DNA of 64,000 bases from Miscanthus floridulus. Its lineage: Eukaryota; Streptophyta; Magnoliopsida; Poales; Poaceae. Numbering within the stretch: position 1 is the first letter of the stretch; each line of letters starts with the position of its first letter. This document shows, in pieces, positions 1 through 11,028 of the stretch. Under the pieces are notes generated by a model. That model saw only the letters and a program-made list of their open reading frames with translations. It was not told where the DNA came from and did not search any database. A program made the translations under genes and the position numbers. The stretch is taken from positions 11,099,707 to 11,163,706 of the forward strand of contig NC_089581.1 of assembly GCF_019320115.1 (NCBI RefSeq). Direction: 5' to 3'.

Positions 1-2062
1 AAGGCTAAGTCTTTGGGTATATTCCATCCTTTCAAGTCTTCTTTTATTGCCTCTACCCAAGTTAGCTTCGGTCTTCCTCTGCCTCTCTTCACGTTACTAT
101 CCTAGCTTAGGATTCCACTACGCACCGGTGCCTCTGGAGGTCTCCGTTGGACATGTCCAAACCATCTCAACCGGTGTTGGACAAGCTTTTCTTCAATTGG
201 TGCTACCCCTAATCTATCACATATATCATCGTTCCGAACTCGATCCCTTCTTGTATGACCGCAAATCCAACGCAACATACGTATTTCCGCGACACTTATC
301 TGTTGAACATGTCGTCTTTTCGTAGGCCAACATTCTACACCATACAACATAGCAGGTCTAATCGTCATCCTATAAAACTTGCCTTTTAGCTTTTGTGGTA
401 TCCTTTTATCACATAGGACACCAGATGCTTGCCGCCACTTCATCTACCCTGCTTTGATAGTATGGCTAACATCTTCATCAATATTCTCGTCCCTCTGTAG
501 CATTGATCATAAATATCGAAATGTATCCTTCCTAGGCACTACTTGACCTTCCAAACTAATATCTTCATCTTCCCGAGTAGTAGTGCCGAAGTTACATCTC
601 ATATACTCAGTTTTAGTTCTACTGAGTCTAAAACCTTTGGACTCCAAAGTCTCCCGCCATAACTCCAGTTTCTGATTTACTCCTGTCCGGCTTTCATCAA
701 CTAGCACTACATCGTCTGCGAAAAGCATACATCAAGGGATGTCCCCTTGTATGTCCCTTGTGACCTCATCCATCACTAAGGCAAACAAATAAGGGCTCAA
801 AGTTGACCCTTGATGTAGTCCTATCCTAATCGGAAAGTCATCCGTGTCTCCATCACTTGTTCGAACTCTAGTCACAACATTGTTGTACATGTCCTTAATG
901 AGCCCGACGTATTTCGTTGGGACTTTATGTTTGTCCAAAGCCCACCACATAACATTCCTTGGTATTTTATCATAAGCCTTCTCCAAGTCAATAAAAACCA
1001 GTGTAGGTCATTTTTCTTCTCCCTATACCGCTTCATAACTTGTCTTATTAAGAAAATAGCTTTCATGGTTGACCTTCCGGGCATGAAACCAAATTGGTTC
1101 ATAGAGACCCGCGTTATTGCTCTCAAGCAATGCTCAATAACTCTCTCCCATAGCTTCATAGTATGACTCATCAACTTAATTCCCCGGTAATTAGTACAAC
1201 TTTGAATATCCCCTTTATTCTTGTAGATCGATACCAATATACTTCTGCTACACTCGTCAGGCATCTTGTTCAATCGAAAAATATGGTTAAACAGCTTGGT
1301 TAGCCATATTATAGCTATGTCCCCAAGGCATCTCCACACCTCAATTGGGATACCATCCGGTCCCATTGCCTTACCTCCTTTCATCCTTTTCAACGCCTCT
1401 CTGACCTCAGATTCTTGGATTCTCCGCACAAAGCGCCTATTGGTGTCATCAAAAGTGTCATCCAACTGAAAAGTTGTGTCCGTATTCTCACCATTGAACA
1501 ATTTGTCAAAATACTCTTGCCATCGATGTCGGATCTCATCCTCCTTCACCAAGAGATGCTCCCTTTCATCCTTAATGCACTTAACTTGGTTGAAGTCTCT
1601 TGTCTTTCTCTCACGAACCCTAGCCATCCTATAAATGTCCTTCTCTCCTTCCTTAGTACTCAAATGTTGGTAAAGATCCTCATACGCTCTACCATTTGCC
1701 ACACTTACAGCTCACTTTGCAGTCTTCCTTGCCACCTTGTGCTTCTCTATGTTGTCCACACTCCTTTCATGGTACAAGCGTCTATAACACTCTTTCTTCT
1801 CCTTAATAGCTCTTTGGACTTCCTCGTTCCACCACCAAGGATCTTTAGCCTCACCTCCACTTCCTTTGGTTACTCCACACACCTCTGAGGCCACTTTCCG
1901 AATGTTGGTTGCCATCTTCTCCCACATGTTGTTTATGTCATCTTCTTCCTTCCAAGAGCCCTCTTTGATAACCCTTTCCCTGAATACCTCTGACGTCTCC
2001 CCTTTCAGTTTCCACCACTTTGTTCTTTCAATCTTAGCTTGTTTATCCCTATGGGCACGCAC
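1..2062 (-). pseudogene. LINE reverse transcriptase and C-terminal region, broken
   Basis: Successive minus-strand segments give connector residues (about 1712-2062), then reverse transcriptase with KAMGPDGIPIEVWR, NYRGIKLMSHTMKLWERVIE and NQFGFMPGRST (about 1000-1700), then EKAYDKIPRNVMWWAL and GLHQGSTLSPYLFALVMDE (732-990). The catalytic FADD box is at about 711-722. The C-terminal tail with RWFGHVQRRP and GRGRPKLTW runs to position 1. This enzyme copies element RNA into DNA at the nicked target. At least one frameshift (about 990-1000) and several stops mean no functional protein can be made. Most stops are one C-to-T or G-to-A change from the expected codon, as in methylated, ageing plant transposons. 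Confidence 0.85.
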
Positions 2063-2198
2063 CTAAAAACGGAAGTCTGCCACCAAAAGCTTATGTTGAG
2101 AAATAACACACTCCCCTGGTAACACCTTACAAACTAAGCATGCTCGTTTGTCCTTTCTTCTTGTGAGGACAAAGTCAATCTAGCTAGAGTGTTGTCCG

Positions 2199-2879
2199 CT
2201 ACTGAAGGTCACTAGATGAGATTCTCTTTCTAAAGAAAATGTTGGCTATCATCAGGTCAAAAGCTACCGCGAAGTCCAGAACTTCCTCCCCCTCCTGATT
2301 CCTACTACCATACCCAAAACCTCCATGAACTGCCTCGAAACCTGCGCTTGTACTACCTACATGCTCATTAAGACCCCCTCCTATAAAAAGCTTCTCACTA
2401 CTAGGTACAACTCTAATCAGGCCATCTAAGTCTTCCCAGAACTGTCTCTTAGCACTCTCGTCGAGGCCTACTTGGAGAGCATACGCACTAATTACGTTTA
2501 AGACCATATCACCAATGACAAGCTTGACTAAGATAATCCTATCTCCTTGCTTTCTCACTCCCACCACACTATTCTTGAGGCTCTTATCAATCAAAACTCC
2601 TACTCCATTTCTATTCGCAACTGTCCCTGTGTACCAAAGCTTGAAACATGTATTGTCCACATTCTTCGCCTTCTGACCCTTCCATTTAGTCTCTTGAACG
2701 CATAATATATTTACACGTCTCCTAGTCGCGGCATCAACTAATTCTCTTAACTTACCTATAAGCGACCTTACATTCCAACTACCTAAACCTGTATTGTCCA
2801 CCTCCTTCGCCTTCTGACTCTTCCTACATTCTAATAGATTAGATAATGTGGTAAATATGAAATACTTCATGCATCTCAA
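2199..2879 (-). pseudogene. LINE endonuclease domain (EEP fold), broken
   Basis: The 226-residue reading frame contains the endonuclease start GSWNVRSLIGK followed by VNILCVQETKWKG, where the QE-K motif carries the metal-binding glutamate typical of exonuclease-endonuclease-phosphatase LINE nucleases. Such enzymes nick target DNA to prime reverse transcription. Downstream LNVISAYALQVG and the EKLFIGGGLNEHVG block match the family, although the usual GDFN appears as GGLN, so a catalytic aspartate seems lost. The frame shifts near 2215, after which the other frame carries the expected continuation (FSSGQH, then IDFVLTRR after a TAG). The N-terminal stretch repeats a piece of the domain (SQKAKEVDNTG against GQKAKNVDNTC), so the 5' end is rearranged. 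Confidence 0.8.
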
Positions 2880-2959
2880 CTCAAATCTTAAATATGATCC
2901 ATCTTCGCACAGAAGAGGTTCAGTAAACTTTTGGTGGAAAATAGAAGGTTCAGAAGTAC

Positions 2960-5041
2960 CTTAAGATTAGTACTGACAGCAATCATATGTTTTGCAACAG
3001 CCTGTGGCCTGAATGAACGATTTTTATAACTCAAATCACAATAAGTTGAGATGACGTGTCAAAAAATATTTTCAGGTACTAAACTAACCCAAGAGAAGAA
3101 ACGATCCACTCCTTAAGAGTTCGAGCATTTAACATTGTTTCAGCTGTTGTGAATGTCTTTGATACAACCACCACTGCAAGTTGTTAGACAAGAAATATAA
3201 AAATCTTCAGCAAATATTCATCAGTAACATACAAAGAATCTATGTTGAAGTGAGGGTAGGTGATTACTCAGAGTGGTTTCTGGATCTAAATCTTTAATGC
3301 TCCGTGCAACGTCAACTGGATCAACATTTGCAAGGCTGATAAAAATTTGAACATGAATTACTGGATGAATAGCATAAAGATTGCATGCATGTATATAATA
3401 TGAAACATAGACACAACACAGTAAACAACACAATGCCGTAGAGGCTGGGACCTCTGTTTTATTCCACTACTAAAAGAGGTCCATAAATAGAAGTTTTCAG
3501 AACAAGTCAAAAGAGCTCTTAAAAAGTATAGGAGATATTAATGATGTCTGAATTAAGACTCAGTTAAGTTTATTAACATCAACGCAATATTATGTGAAGA
3601 CCATGGAAGCATAGGTGTCAGCACATCAGGTACACGTGTACAACAGACACAAACAAGATAACTATTCACCTTGCATCAAACTAATGCTCAATACAAGAGA
3701 TGCTATAAATAATCACATAGATGCATGCTCACTTAAAACATGATAATGAGCTTGCTTCAAAATACACACTTACAATCTCAGTTGTCGGCCTTTCGCACAT
3801 TCTGCTGCTTCTGGATCTGAAGATCGGCAATATTTTCTAGGCATGTCAGTTTAAAAAGCATAGAAGTTTCTAGGGAACCTAGAACTGAAGAGCTCAATAG
3901 TTTACCAGTCTGGAGCGCAGTATGCACAAATAGAGGGCCAAGAAAGCTACCACCTATTCCAACTGACACAACATTCGTCAATGGTTTTCCAGTTGCTCCA
4001 ACCTGCAGTCAAGCAGTTCCAGCGGTCAATCTTGAAGTTTCTGCCACGTTTAATTAGTTCAAAAATTGACTGAAAGTTTACCCATGATCCACTTCTGAAA
4101 GTGTCCGAAAACTCCTTGATTTTATCTTTAACAGACCAAACCTCAGGGACCACATTGACCCCATCACTGTTTATAACTGCATCTCTTGGAGCCCTCAGAG
4201 CTACATGAAGCACTGACCTGTTCTCTGTGCTATTTATCTAACAAGAACCGATCAACTTATGTTACAAATTTATTAAAGTAAGTAATTTAACTGGACAAAT
4301 AAAACATGTTAGGGACCTTTTTTGTGCTAAATCGGCATCAGAAAAAATGGCAAGATTTATATAATAACTATGTACAAGTTAACTGACAAATAAAATATAA
4401 GGAAATAAAAAGTACCCAATGTTCCATGGCTGGCACACTTTACACAGAAATGTATACTGAATCTACTATTGTGATGGAACAACTGAAGGGCAGTTTCAGA
4501 TCATCACATATACCTTTTCACCTTTAAACATCTTCTCAATCTTCTCCTTGAGCTTCGCAACCTATAACGAACCAAACAGATCCCAAATTACCACAGGAAA
4601 GTGCAATCCCCACCTCCAAAATGAAAAAGGAGGCAGAGGCGTCACCTCAGCCAATTTAAGCAGCTTCTCGATGGTTTCACCAGTCGCCTGCTGCCTCGAG
4701 TAATCCAAAAAGATCCCTTCATACTCACTGCAACCAGACACCTTTCAGGTAAGCAAACAGAATCCACGCACACGCAGGAAACGAAATTCCACGAGCACAG
4801 GCGTGAGTCCCTACGCCGTCATTGCCTTGCATCGGTCGGCGTCGGCCATCAGGTCCCGCAGGTGCGTCTTCTCAATCGCGCCGACGTGCGCCTGCATCCG
4901 CACGAGTGAAAGCAGAAAAAGAAAAAAAAAACAGTGAGCTAATCAGAGCATAGGACTCCCCGCAATGCGATCGGCGACGGGTTCACGCACCTGGAGGGCC
5001 TTCCACTGCTCCGTGTCGCAGATTAGCGCCGGCGACGCCAT
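2960..5041 (-). CDS. glucose-6-phosphate isomerase, cytosolic (first 10 coding exons)
   Basis: The enzyme interconverts glucose-6-phosphate and fructose-6-phosphate in cytosolic glycolysis and sucrose synthesis. Exons on the minus strand: 4991-5041, 4815-4891, 4646-4727, 4514-4561, 4082-4237, 3906-4002, 3774-3816, 3268-3335, 3089-3173 and 2960-3008. All junctions have GT..AG sites and the frame stays open for 756 nt (252 codons, of roughly 560 in the family). Landmarks are the start [34 protein letters not shown], the sugar-phosphate-binding stretch [39 protein letters not shown] and [19 protein letters not shown]. The exon 8/9 junction makes ATG (Met) where the family usually has Val. No plastid transit peptide precedes the start, hence cytosolic. 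The remaining exons must lie left of the window, beyond the RTE LINE in intron 10. It looks functional as far as seen. Confidence 0.93.
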
Positions 5042-5530
5042 GGCTTCGGCTACAAGTCTGCGACAACGAAGAGGCGACACAGCCGCGGAAACAACGAAAT
5101 CACCAATAATCACAAATAATTCCTTCCGAAACACGAAACCAACCAACCACCGGATCGAGCTATGGTACCAACAGGCTGCGGATCGAAGCGACCAAACCGA
5201 GAGAGAGAAAAAAAAATTGAGGGGGGCGAGGGGGGATTGGAGGATGGATTAACACCTACCGATAAGGGGCGATCGCCGGTCGAGGTCGAGGAGGCGGATC
5301 TGCTTTTCGCCTCCTGCGAGTTCCTCCGGATTTTGTATTGCGGCTCGCCGCCTCGCCGCTCGTTTGCTTGGCTTTACCCGTGGGCTGGAGGAAGGAGATG
5401 GGAAACGGTGGACGGGCGGCGGACAGACGGCGGTGGTGGTACACGTATGCTCCCCGCCGGCCCGTCCTTTGAATTGGATATTCGGTTGATATGGTTAACG
5501 GGGACCCGGACGGCCAGCCCCTACCACTGA
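5042..5530 (-). promoter_or_regulatory. 5' leader, probable leader intron and GC-rich upstream region of the isomerase gene
   Basis: Upstream of the isomerase ATG the minus strand has a good acceptor (TTGTCGCAG, exon resuming at 5058) and a good donor (GTAGGTG, exon ending at 5260). This suggests a leader intron of about 200 bp at 5059-5259. Further out the sequence is GC-rich with purine/pyrimidine tracts, as expected around a grass housekeeping promoter. No convincing TATA box was identified. The transcription start is unknown; the intron is inferred from splice motifs only. Confidence 0.45.
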
Positions 5531-5632
5531 CCGCGGTGCGGGAAGGGCGGCCGACAGTCGATAGCCGCCGAGGTCGGGCAACCCTCGAGTTGTACTCGTT
5601 GCTTACTTTGGCATTCTGGGCCTCATCCGGCT

Positions 5633-5742
5633 TGTTCGGGAGGCCGTAAACGATCGTGGATTATTTATTATTGGCTGTTTGGTGTGAGAGAAAAAAACTA
5701 TTTCTGATTGGAAATTTACGATCGTTTACGAGCAAGCGAACA
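5633..5742. mobile_element. short MITE with 25-bp imperfect terminal inverted repeats
   Basis: The ends TGTTCGGGAGGCCGTAAACG and the reverse complement of the right end (TGTTCGCTTGCTCGTAAACG) match imperfectly over about 25 bp, with an AT-rich centre containing a GAGAGAAAAAAA tract. It is related in style to the elements at 16817 and 60957. No clear target duplication is visible, so the superfamily is not assigned. Confidence 0.55.
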
Positions 5743-6413
5743 GACTGATCCTCGTCGTGCGAAATTGCCTTGCATTCCCCCCTTCTGTGGGACCCCCTTC
5801 CGTGAAAAACACATCAAATCATGCAGCACATGGCATGACTACTGGGATCTTTTTTGATATAGCTTATAAGTTGTTTATGGCTAAACTAAACTAAAATCAA
5901 CAGTCAAATGTTACGTTTTTAGCAGTTTATTTTGGCCACGCTTATTCCCACAGCTCCTATTTATAATAAAAAAATAGAAGCTGGATCAGACCAGCTTATT
6001 TTGATCGTCGCTTTTACTCTATTTATATAGTTTATTTGTGAAGCGCTTTCTTACCCGATCGTTGGTATCCATGTGCGATCGACCGATACTGTGGGCATAC
6101 GAAATTCTAGAGGGTTTTTTCTTGTGTCAATTCACACATAGATCCACAGACATGTACGTACACTTACCTACTTACTTCATGAAGGTATAAACAGTTACCT
6201 ACCAACGTAAACATAAAAAAATTAGTTCTACAAGCACCTAAAAAAATGAACCACAAATCTTGAAGTTTATGAAGTCACCAGAGACGTCTTGTTATCAACG
6301 AGCATATCACTTACCGCTAAAAGAATAACACCATTAAATACTATAATAAATTTAGAAAAAATGCAAGTGCTCATGCTAAGTTAAAAAAATAAACATAAAT
6401 AGATAGATTCTAA
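5743..6413. other. AT-rich spacer, nothing recognised
   Basis: No reading frame, splice structure or RNA gene was recognised. It is AT-rich with scattered homopolymer runs. Confidence 0.5.
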
Positions 6414-6702
6414 AGGAGCAACTTTAAGGAGACTTTTTATATCCTTTATAATTTATAGGAATAGAGATTTTGCTATAAAAATATTCTCCAGTAGTCTTTT
6501 TAATTGAATATCCAAATATATACATCCCTCAGTTCAAATTTCTCACTAGCCAAATATGAACAACGAGGATGGCTCTCTAGAGTGTGCACATAGAAAAGTT
6601 ATTGAAGGGAACAAAGATATAGAAAATAATTTTTACTCAAATAACTCTTCAAATGATGATTTAAATATATAGTAAATTTTAGAAAAACTTTTCTAGATGC
6701 TC
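6414..6702. mobile_element. Tourist-like MITE, family 1 copy 1 (TSD TAA)
   Basis: A 289-bp AT-rich element flanked by TAA at 6411-6413 and 6703-6705. The right end reads ..CTAGATGCTC and the left end AGGAGCAACT, weakly inverted. Its inside (ATAGAGATTTTGCTATAAAA, CTCACTAGCCAAATATGAA) closely matches the element at 9113, proving a repeated family. The 3-bp TAA target site suggests PIF/Harbinger mobilisation. Confidence 0.65.
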
Positions 6703-7602
6703 TAAACAAGTTAACCTGTTGTGCTACACTTAATTTTCGCAGAGCTTTTTATTTACCCAAAAGCGAGGTCGAAGTTTTTTTTGGATATTTCAATAATCAT
6801 AAATACCAACGCTAGCCACTATATATATTATCGGCACACAAATATTTTTTTTTGTTTTAGTCATTGTGCCTTGTTCCTACGAGAGCACTAGAATTGGGTA
6901 ATGTCCATTTTTAACATTCAACTTGCATTTTAGTCTACTTTTCAATCCTTAACTACAAAACTATTGAAAGCCAACATATTCGGTACTATAGCTGGTTGCA
7001 AAGGTGGTTTTTCTATTTCTTTTCAAAATAACAAAAATCTAGTCTATTATCTAAAAACTCATAAGTATTTTATCTTAAATTTAAAAAATATGAACGACGA
7101 GTACCAATTCTTTTTTTCTAAAAAATGTTATTTATCTATTGGAGCTTTATTTAAAGTTTTGAATCTTATTTGTTCATGTTCTTAGTGTCTCAATACGAGT
7201 AGTAACACATAGGAACAAAAATAAATAACTCCCAAATAAATCTAAATTGATCCATATCGATAGTCGATAGACACCATTTTTAGAAAAATACGATACAATT
7301 TCTGTATTTATCTGATTTAAATAAATTAGTTATGATTTTTAGATATTAAATTAGTTTTTTATTATTAGAAAATAGTCAATTATTTTTTAAACTAGTTTTA
7401 TAATTAAATTTGTCCATTTTCAAATGTTGGAGAATGTCTATTACCCGATTTTGTAGTTTAGGATAGGGAAATGGTGTGTTGTACGTGCAAGTTGTAGGTT
7501 AGAAAATGGATTTTACCCTATAGAGTACGCTTGCTTCTTTTCCCGGTTGCATTTGCATGTGCAGCACGTGTAGGACACTCACGTGTGTGTATATAGTATA
7601 TA
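6703..7602. other. AT-rich spacer, no gene recognised
   Basis: Low-complexity AT-rich DNA. A 73-codon open frame at 6964-7185 has no recognisable motif and looks like chance in A/T-rich sequence. Confidence 0.5.
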
Positions 7603-7780
7603 CTCTCTCCTATTTAAAAAAATTTATACAAACTTAGTTAAATTTAAGTTATTCTCGAAGAACTTTTGTTAATAAAGCAATCCACAACAAAAAAAAAGTA
7701 ATATTTAACATAAATTTTAAAATAAGACGAGTGGTCAAATTTAAGATAAAAAAAATCAAATGAACTTGGAACGAATTTAG
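7603..7780. mobile_element. possible degenerate Stowaway-like MITE
   Basis: The left end CTCTCTCCTATTTAAA and right end GGAACGAATTTAG are flanked by TA dinucleotides (7601-7602, 7781-7782). The interior contains a GTGGTCAAATTTAAGA segment typical of Tc1/mariner Stowaway MITEs. The terminal repeats have diverged, so this is tentative. Confidence 0.4.
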
Positions 7781-8460
7781 TACATTTTATTGAGCGGTGA
7801 TATCGAATTGGTTAAGCAGCCCCGACATGAGGACTTGTCCGTTGATGCCGATGAAATAAGTTGGACAGTGGTTGCCAGGGCGTGATGTACCTTCGGAACA
7901 GAGCAACGTGGCCACGTGGATAGAGGCTATATCTAGTAGATCTAAACGATTACTAAAGGACTAACGTGACAATTGTGACTTGAATATACCATTTCAAGTA
8001 AAAAAAGCCTCAGAAGATACTGGTGAAAGTAGTGTTCGCATGTGAATCTATATCTGTTATAAAACTAATCCTCTCTCATCCTACAGTGATCCAATCATTA
8101 CAAATATCTCACCAAATTAGAACTTGATTGATTGGTTTTCAAAAATTGCCTTGCTAAAAATTTAGCAAGCCATAATTGTGGTTGTAGTTTGGTTTCCTAC
8201 TAAAACTTAGCAACCTCTCACATTTGACTTGCCAAATCTATGACAAGATTTTTTACCTAACTTTGGCTTGTCAAATTTTTGACATAGCAATTTTTTTTTT
8301 GTCGCAAACCAATCAAATCCTTAGTAATCTTAAACATTAAATCTAACTATATCTCTTATAAAACCAATCCCCACTGTAGATTAGTATATCTCATTCCACA
8401 ACGATCCACGTTATACCCTCACCAAATTACTATTAAATTGTATTTGCACCAATACACTTA
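7781..8460. other. AT-rich spacer, nothing recognised
   Basis: No coding, RNA or clear transposon signal. The stretch 8100-8310 has short repeats of CTTGCTAAA/TAGCAAG type that may be MITE remains. Confidence 0.45.
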
Positions 8461-8872
8461 GAGCATCTCCAAAAGTACCTAATATTTTATTTTCAAAAAC
8501 ATGAAGTTTTACAACTCCTAAACTTCGAGAGTTTCTAATAATCAACTCCTAAAATATAGAAGATAATTTTACATCAGGAATCATATACTATTTTCTAAAT
8601 TATCTTAACCACTTTTATATATTCTTTCTCTCTTATACGTTTGCATCAGTAACACTTTCCTACTCTTTAATCTTTCCACGCCCTTTCACCTTTAAATTGG
8701 TTGATAAACACGCGCAGGGAGAGAAGATACGCGCTACTACGCGGACCAGGGTGACTTTTCCCAAGTTCTAAAAAATTAGGAGAATGAATTAGAAGTTGTT
8801 GGAGAGGAATTTTTTCTCATCTTGCTAAAACCAAAGATTATGAATGGATTTAGGGCTCCTTGGGAGATGCTC
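8461..8872. mobile_element. Tourist-like MITE (TSD TTA)
   Basis: A 412-bp element beginning GAGCATCTCCAAAAG and ending CTTGGGAGATGCTC, inverted with respect to each other. It is flanked on both sides by TTA (8458-8460 and 8873-8875). The 3-bp TTA duplication and short inverted ends fit non-autonomous PIF/Harbinger elements. There is no coding capacity. Confidence 0.75.
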
Positions 8873-9112
8873 TTAGAACTTAGAAGACAAGAAGACTATA
8901 CAATTAAAAATACAAACTATTCAACTTCACAAAGCTGATAGCTCTCCATCTCAAGGCCCATGTGGCATGTGCTGCTTCTATAAAGCCATAATCAAGTATA
9001 TGGTTGAAACCATACATGATCCAATAATTCACTCGATGGATTTAAGCAATCAAGATATAACTGGCCAACGATTGATCCATATAGCCAGGAATGGTTAAAG
9101 TTTCTGCCATAA

Positions 9113-9396
9113 GAGCATCTTCAATAGACTTTTTGTTTTCTAATTTATAGAAATAGAGATTTTGATGAAAAAAAACATCCTCTAACGGCCTCTCCAACAA
9201 CCTCTTTGATTGGACATTCAAAAATAGATATTATCTCTTCCAGATTTCTCGCTAGCCAAAGATAAAGAGCGAAAATGGCTCTCCAGACTGCGCACAAGAT
9301 ATAGAAAAGATATTGGAGAATAAAAAAAATATAGAGAACAATTTTTACTTAAACGACCGATTTAGAGAGTGATTTTATAAAAGCTCTCAGAGATGA
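9113..9396. mobile_element. Tourist-like MITE, family 1 copy 2
   Basis: Starts GAGCATCTTCAATAGAC directly after TAA (9110-9112). The inside matches the element at 6414 (ATAGAGATTTTGATGAAA, CTCGCTAGCCAAAGATAAA, GGCTCTCCAGACTGCGCAC). The right end near 9390 is degraded (CTCAGAGATG) and its target duplication is no longer visible. Confidence 0.6.
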
Positions 9397-9607
9397 CCGT
9401 GTACCGACGTAAAACTCGGAGGCCCAACCGTCCGGTTCCGGTCGTTGGCTTGCAACGCGCTCCCCAGTCCCACAAACCCAAAAAAGCGCACAGAAAGACA
9501 GAAGGCTAGAAGGGCCAGGTGCCCCACCGGCCACCGCCCACCTCACTGCCCACCCGGCCCACCATCTCGCGCGGTCTCGCCTCGCCGCCCCCATCGGAGC
9601 CATTTTT

Positions 9608-10812
9608 TTCAAATAATATTATTTTAATAAATAATTGCACATCTGGGTGTTATTTTAGAGTATTGCAAAATTAGTATCATGTCGGCTATTCAGGTACCTA
9701 TCGGCCAGTCCATGGCCGAGATCGTATGTGCAGGCAAAAATCAGTGTAAGATCCTATCGGCGATCAGTTCGCCGACTAAGGGGATATCGGCACTCTGGGA
9801 GCAGATAGGTTCACTCGGCTGTTGGTCAGCCGATGGGTCTACCCGGGCATTGGGAGACCGACTGCACCCACAACCTGGACGCCACGTGCCTTTTAGAATT
9901 TGTTTTGTTGATCACGCTTGTTTACTATTTAGATTTTAATATTTATTCCAACTTACCCCAGCTGGGGGCATTGATTCGTGAATCGCCGGTGTTCCGATAC
10001 GACTTGTCTTAACTCTAGCACCGTAGTAAGAACTGAAAGATGAAGGTGAAGAAAAGGAAATCTGATTGCTTACCACCTGCTTGAAAGTAGTACATGTGCT
10101 TACATAGAATGGTTAGTTAATGAACTAATGTACTGCTAATAAAAATCGAATATAAGAACGCACTTTTAGTAATGCTCATGCAGATGTAATAAATCCACAA
10201 GCCAGATAGCCTTGCATATCTTTGGAGTCTTTTCTTTCCTCCTGTCGGGTAAGTCTTGCTGAGTACAATTGAGTACTCAGGGTTTTATTCCCCCTGTTGC
10301 AGGTGACATGTGGAGGCTAGAGCTGACCTTTGTGTGTGGATTCCTCCTGGTGGACTTAGAGAGGATTTTCTTTACGTTACGATCATAGTCTTTACTTATA
10401 ACTCTCACTAAATGTTTTTATAAATAAAAGTTTTATAATATGTTGTCATAGCTTACATATCAATGATTCATCATGTCATGATTAGATAATTATTTCCACT
10501 GTAATTTTGATAACATGTTTATATTCCGCTGTTTAATTAAATTGTTCATAACTCTGATAATATGATTACATTCTGTTGTTATAATAATAAATATTATGCT
10601 CTGATGTTGTATTAAAAGTGATGTAAGAAATGGTTTAAGAATGTTGTAAGCTTTATTCCCTCATTTGTGATCCTGATGGAAAAATATGTATTTTTTGGTT
10701 CTCTCCTGGGGTGTGTCTGACAGAACTGTGTAATTTAGTGTTCTCCTTTAAGTGTTTAGTGTCTAATAGAAGACGAGCACTTCTGAGAGGCATTAGATTA
10801 AGCGGTTCTGCC
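9608..10812 (+). mobile_element. LTR-like retrotransposon remnant
   Basis: Non-coding DNA with features seen in grass LTRs: TGAATCGCCGGTGTTCCGAT, a GAGTACTCAGGG box, and a right end GTGTTTAGTGTCTAATAG..GGTTCTGCCA finishing in CA at 10812. No matching left terminus or target duplication could be fixed, so it may be a truncated or solo LTR. It ends shortly before an orphan exon of succinate dehydrogenase. Confidence 0.45.
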
Positions 10813-10865
10813 ATAATTTAATCTAATGAATGAATATGGAATTTGACAAAATTATACTCTTATAG

Positions 10866-10965
10866 GTATTGGGAGAACGAGAAGGTTAGACTAGCCTACA
10901 GGCCTGTTCACATGAATACCTTTGACGATGAAGTTCAGTCTTTCCCACCGAAAGCACGTGTTTAC
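10866..10965 (+). pseudogene. orphan C-terminal exon of succinate dehydrogenase flavoprotein subunit
   Basis: After an acceptor-like TATAG (10861-10865) the frame reads YWENEKVRLAYRPVHMNT and then FDDEVQSFPPKARVY. This matches the extreme C-terminus of the mitochondrial complex II flavoprotein SDH1/SDHA, which ends in ARVY or PRVY in plants. The normal stop after that tyrosine is missing and the frame stays open for about 20 more residues to a stop at 11026-11028. No other SDH1 exon was seen nearby. This is a gene fragment, either captured by a mobile element or left after retrotransposon insertions. The family match is firm; the origin is inference. Confidence 0.75.
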
Positions 10966-11028
10966 CGGAACCTGCCTGCTAATGTTCTGGCTCGTCCCAG
11001 AAAGATATACCACACTTCTCACAACTGA

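Larger units (their letters stand above)
1..2880 (-). mobile_element. RTE-type LINE, decayed, continuing past the left edge
   Basis: Non-LTR retrotransposon read on the minus strand: apurinic endonuclease first (about 2199-2879), then reverse transcriptase and C-terminal region (about 2062 down to 1). The last readable residues at the window edge still match the RTE C-terminal block (GRGRPKLTW), so the 3' end lies outside. The frame is broken many times: frameshifts near 2215 and 990-1000, and in-frame stops near 2178, 2063, 1709, 733, 504, 447 and 99. It lies in the intron after exon 10 of the glucose-6-phosphate isomerase gene, in the same orientation as that gene. The exact 5' boundary, between about 2830 and 2900, is not resolved. 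The copy is dead as an autonomous element. RTE clade is inferred from endonuclease-RT order and motif style. Confidence 0.85.

Noticed and set aside
4943..5146. Upstream ATG extending the isomerase N-terminus
   Set aside because: The longer frame reads through the likely leader intron acceptor. [13 protein letters not shown] is the conserved start of plant cytosolic isomerases.
4965..5530. Plus-strand frames upstream of the isomerase gene
   Set aside because: They overlap exon 1, the probable leader intron and the GC-rich promoter of the minus-strand gene and have no recognisable domains.
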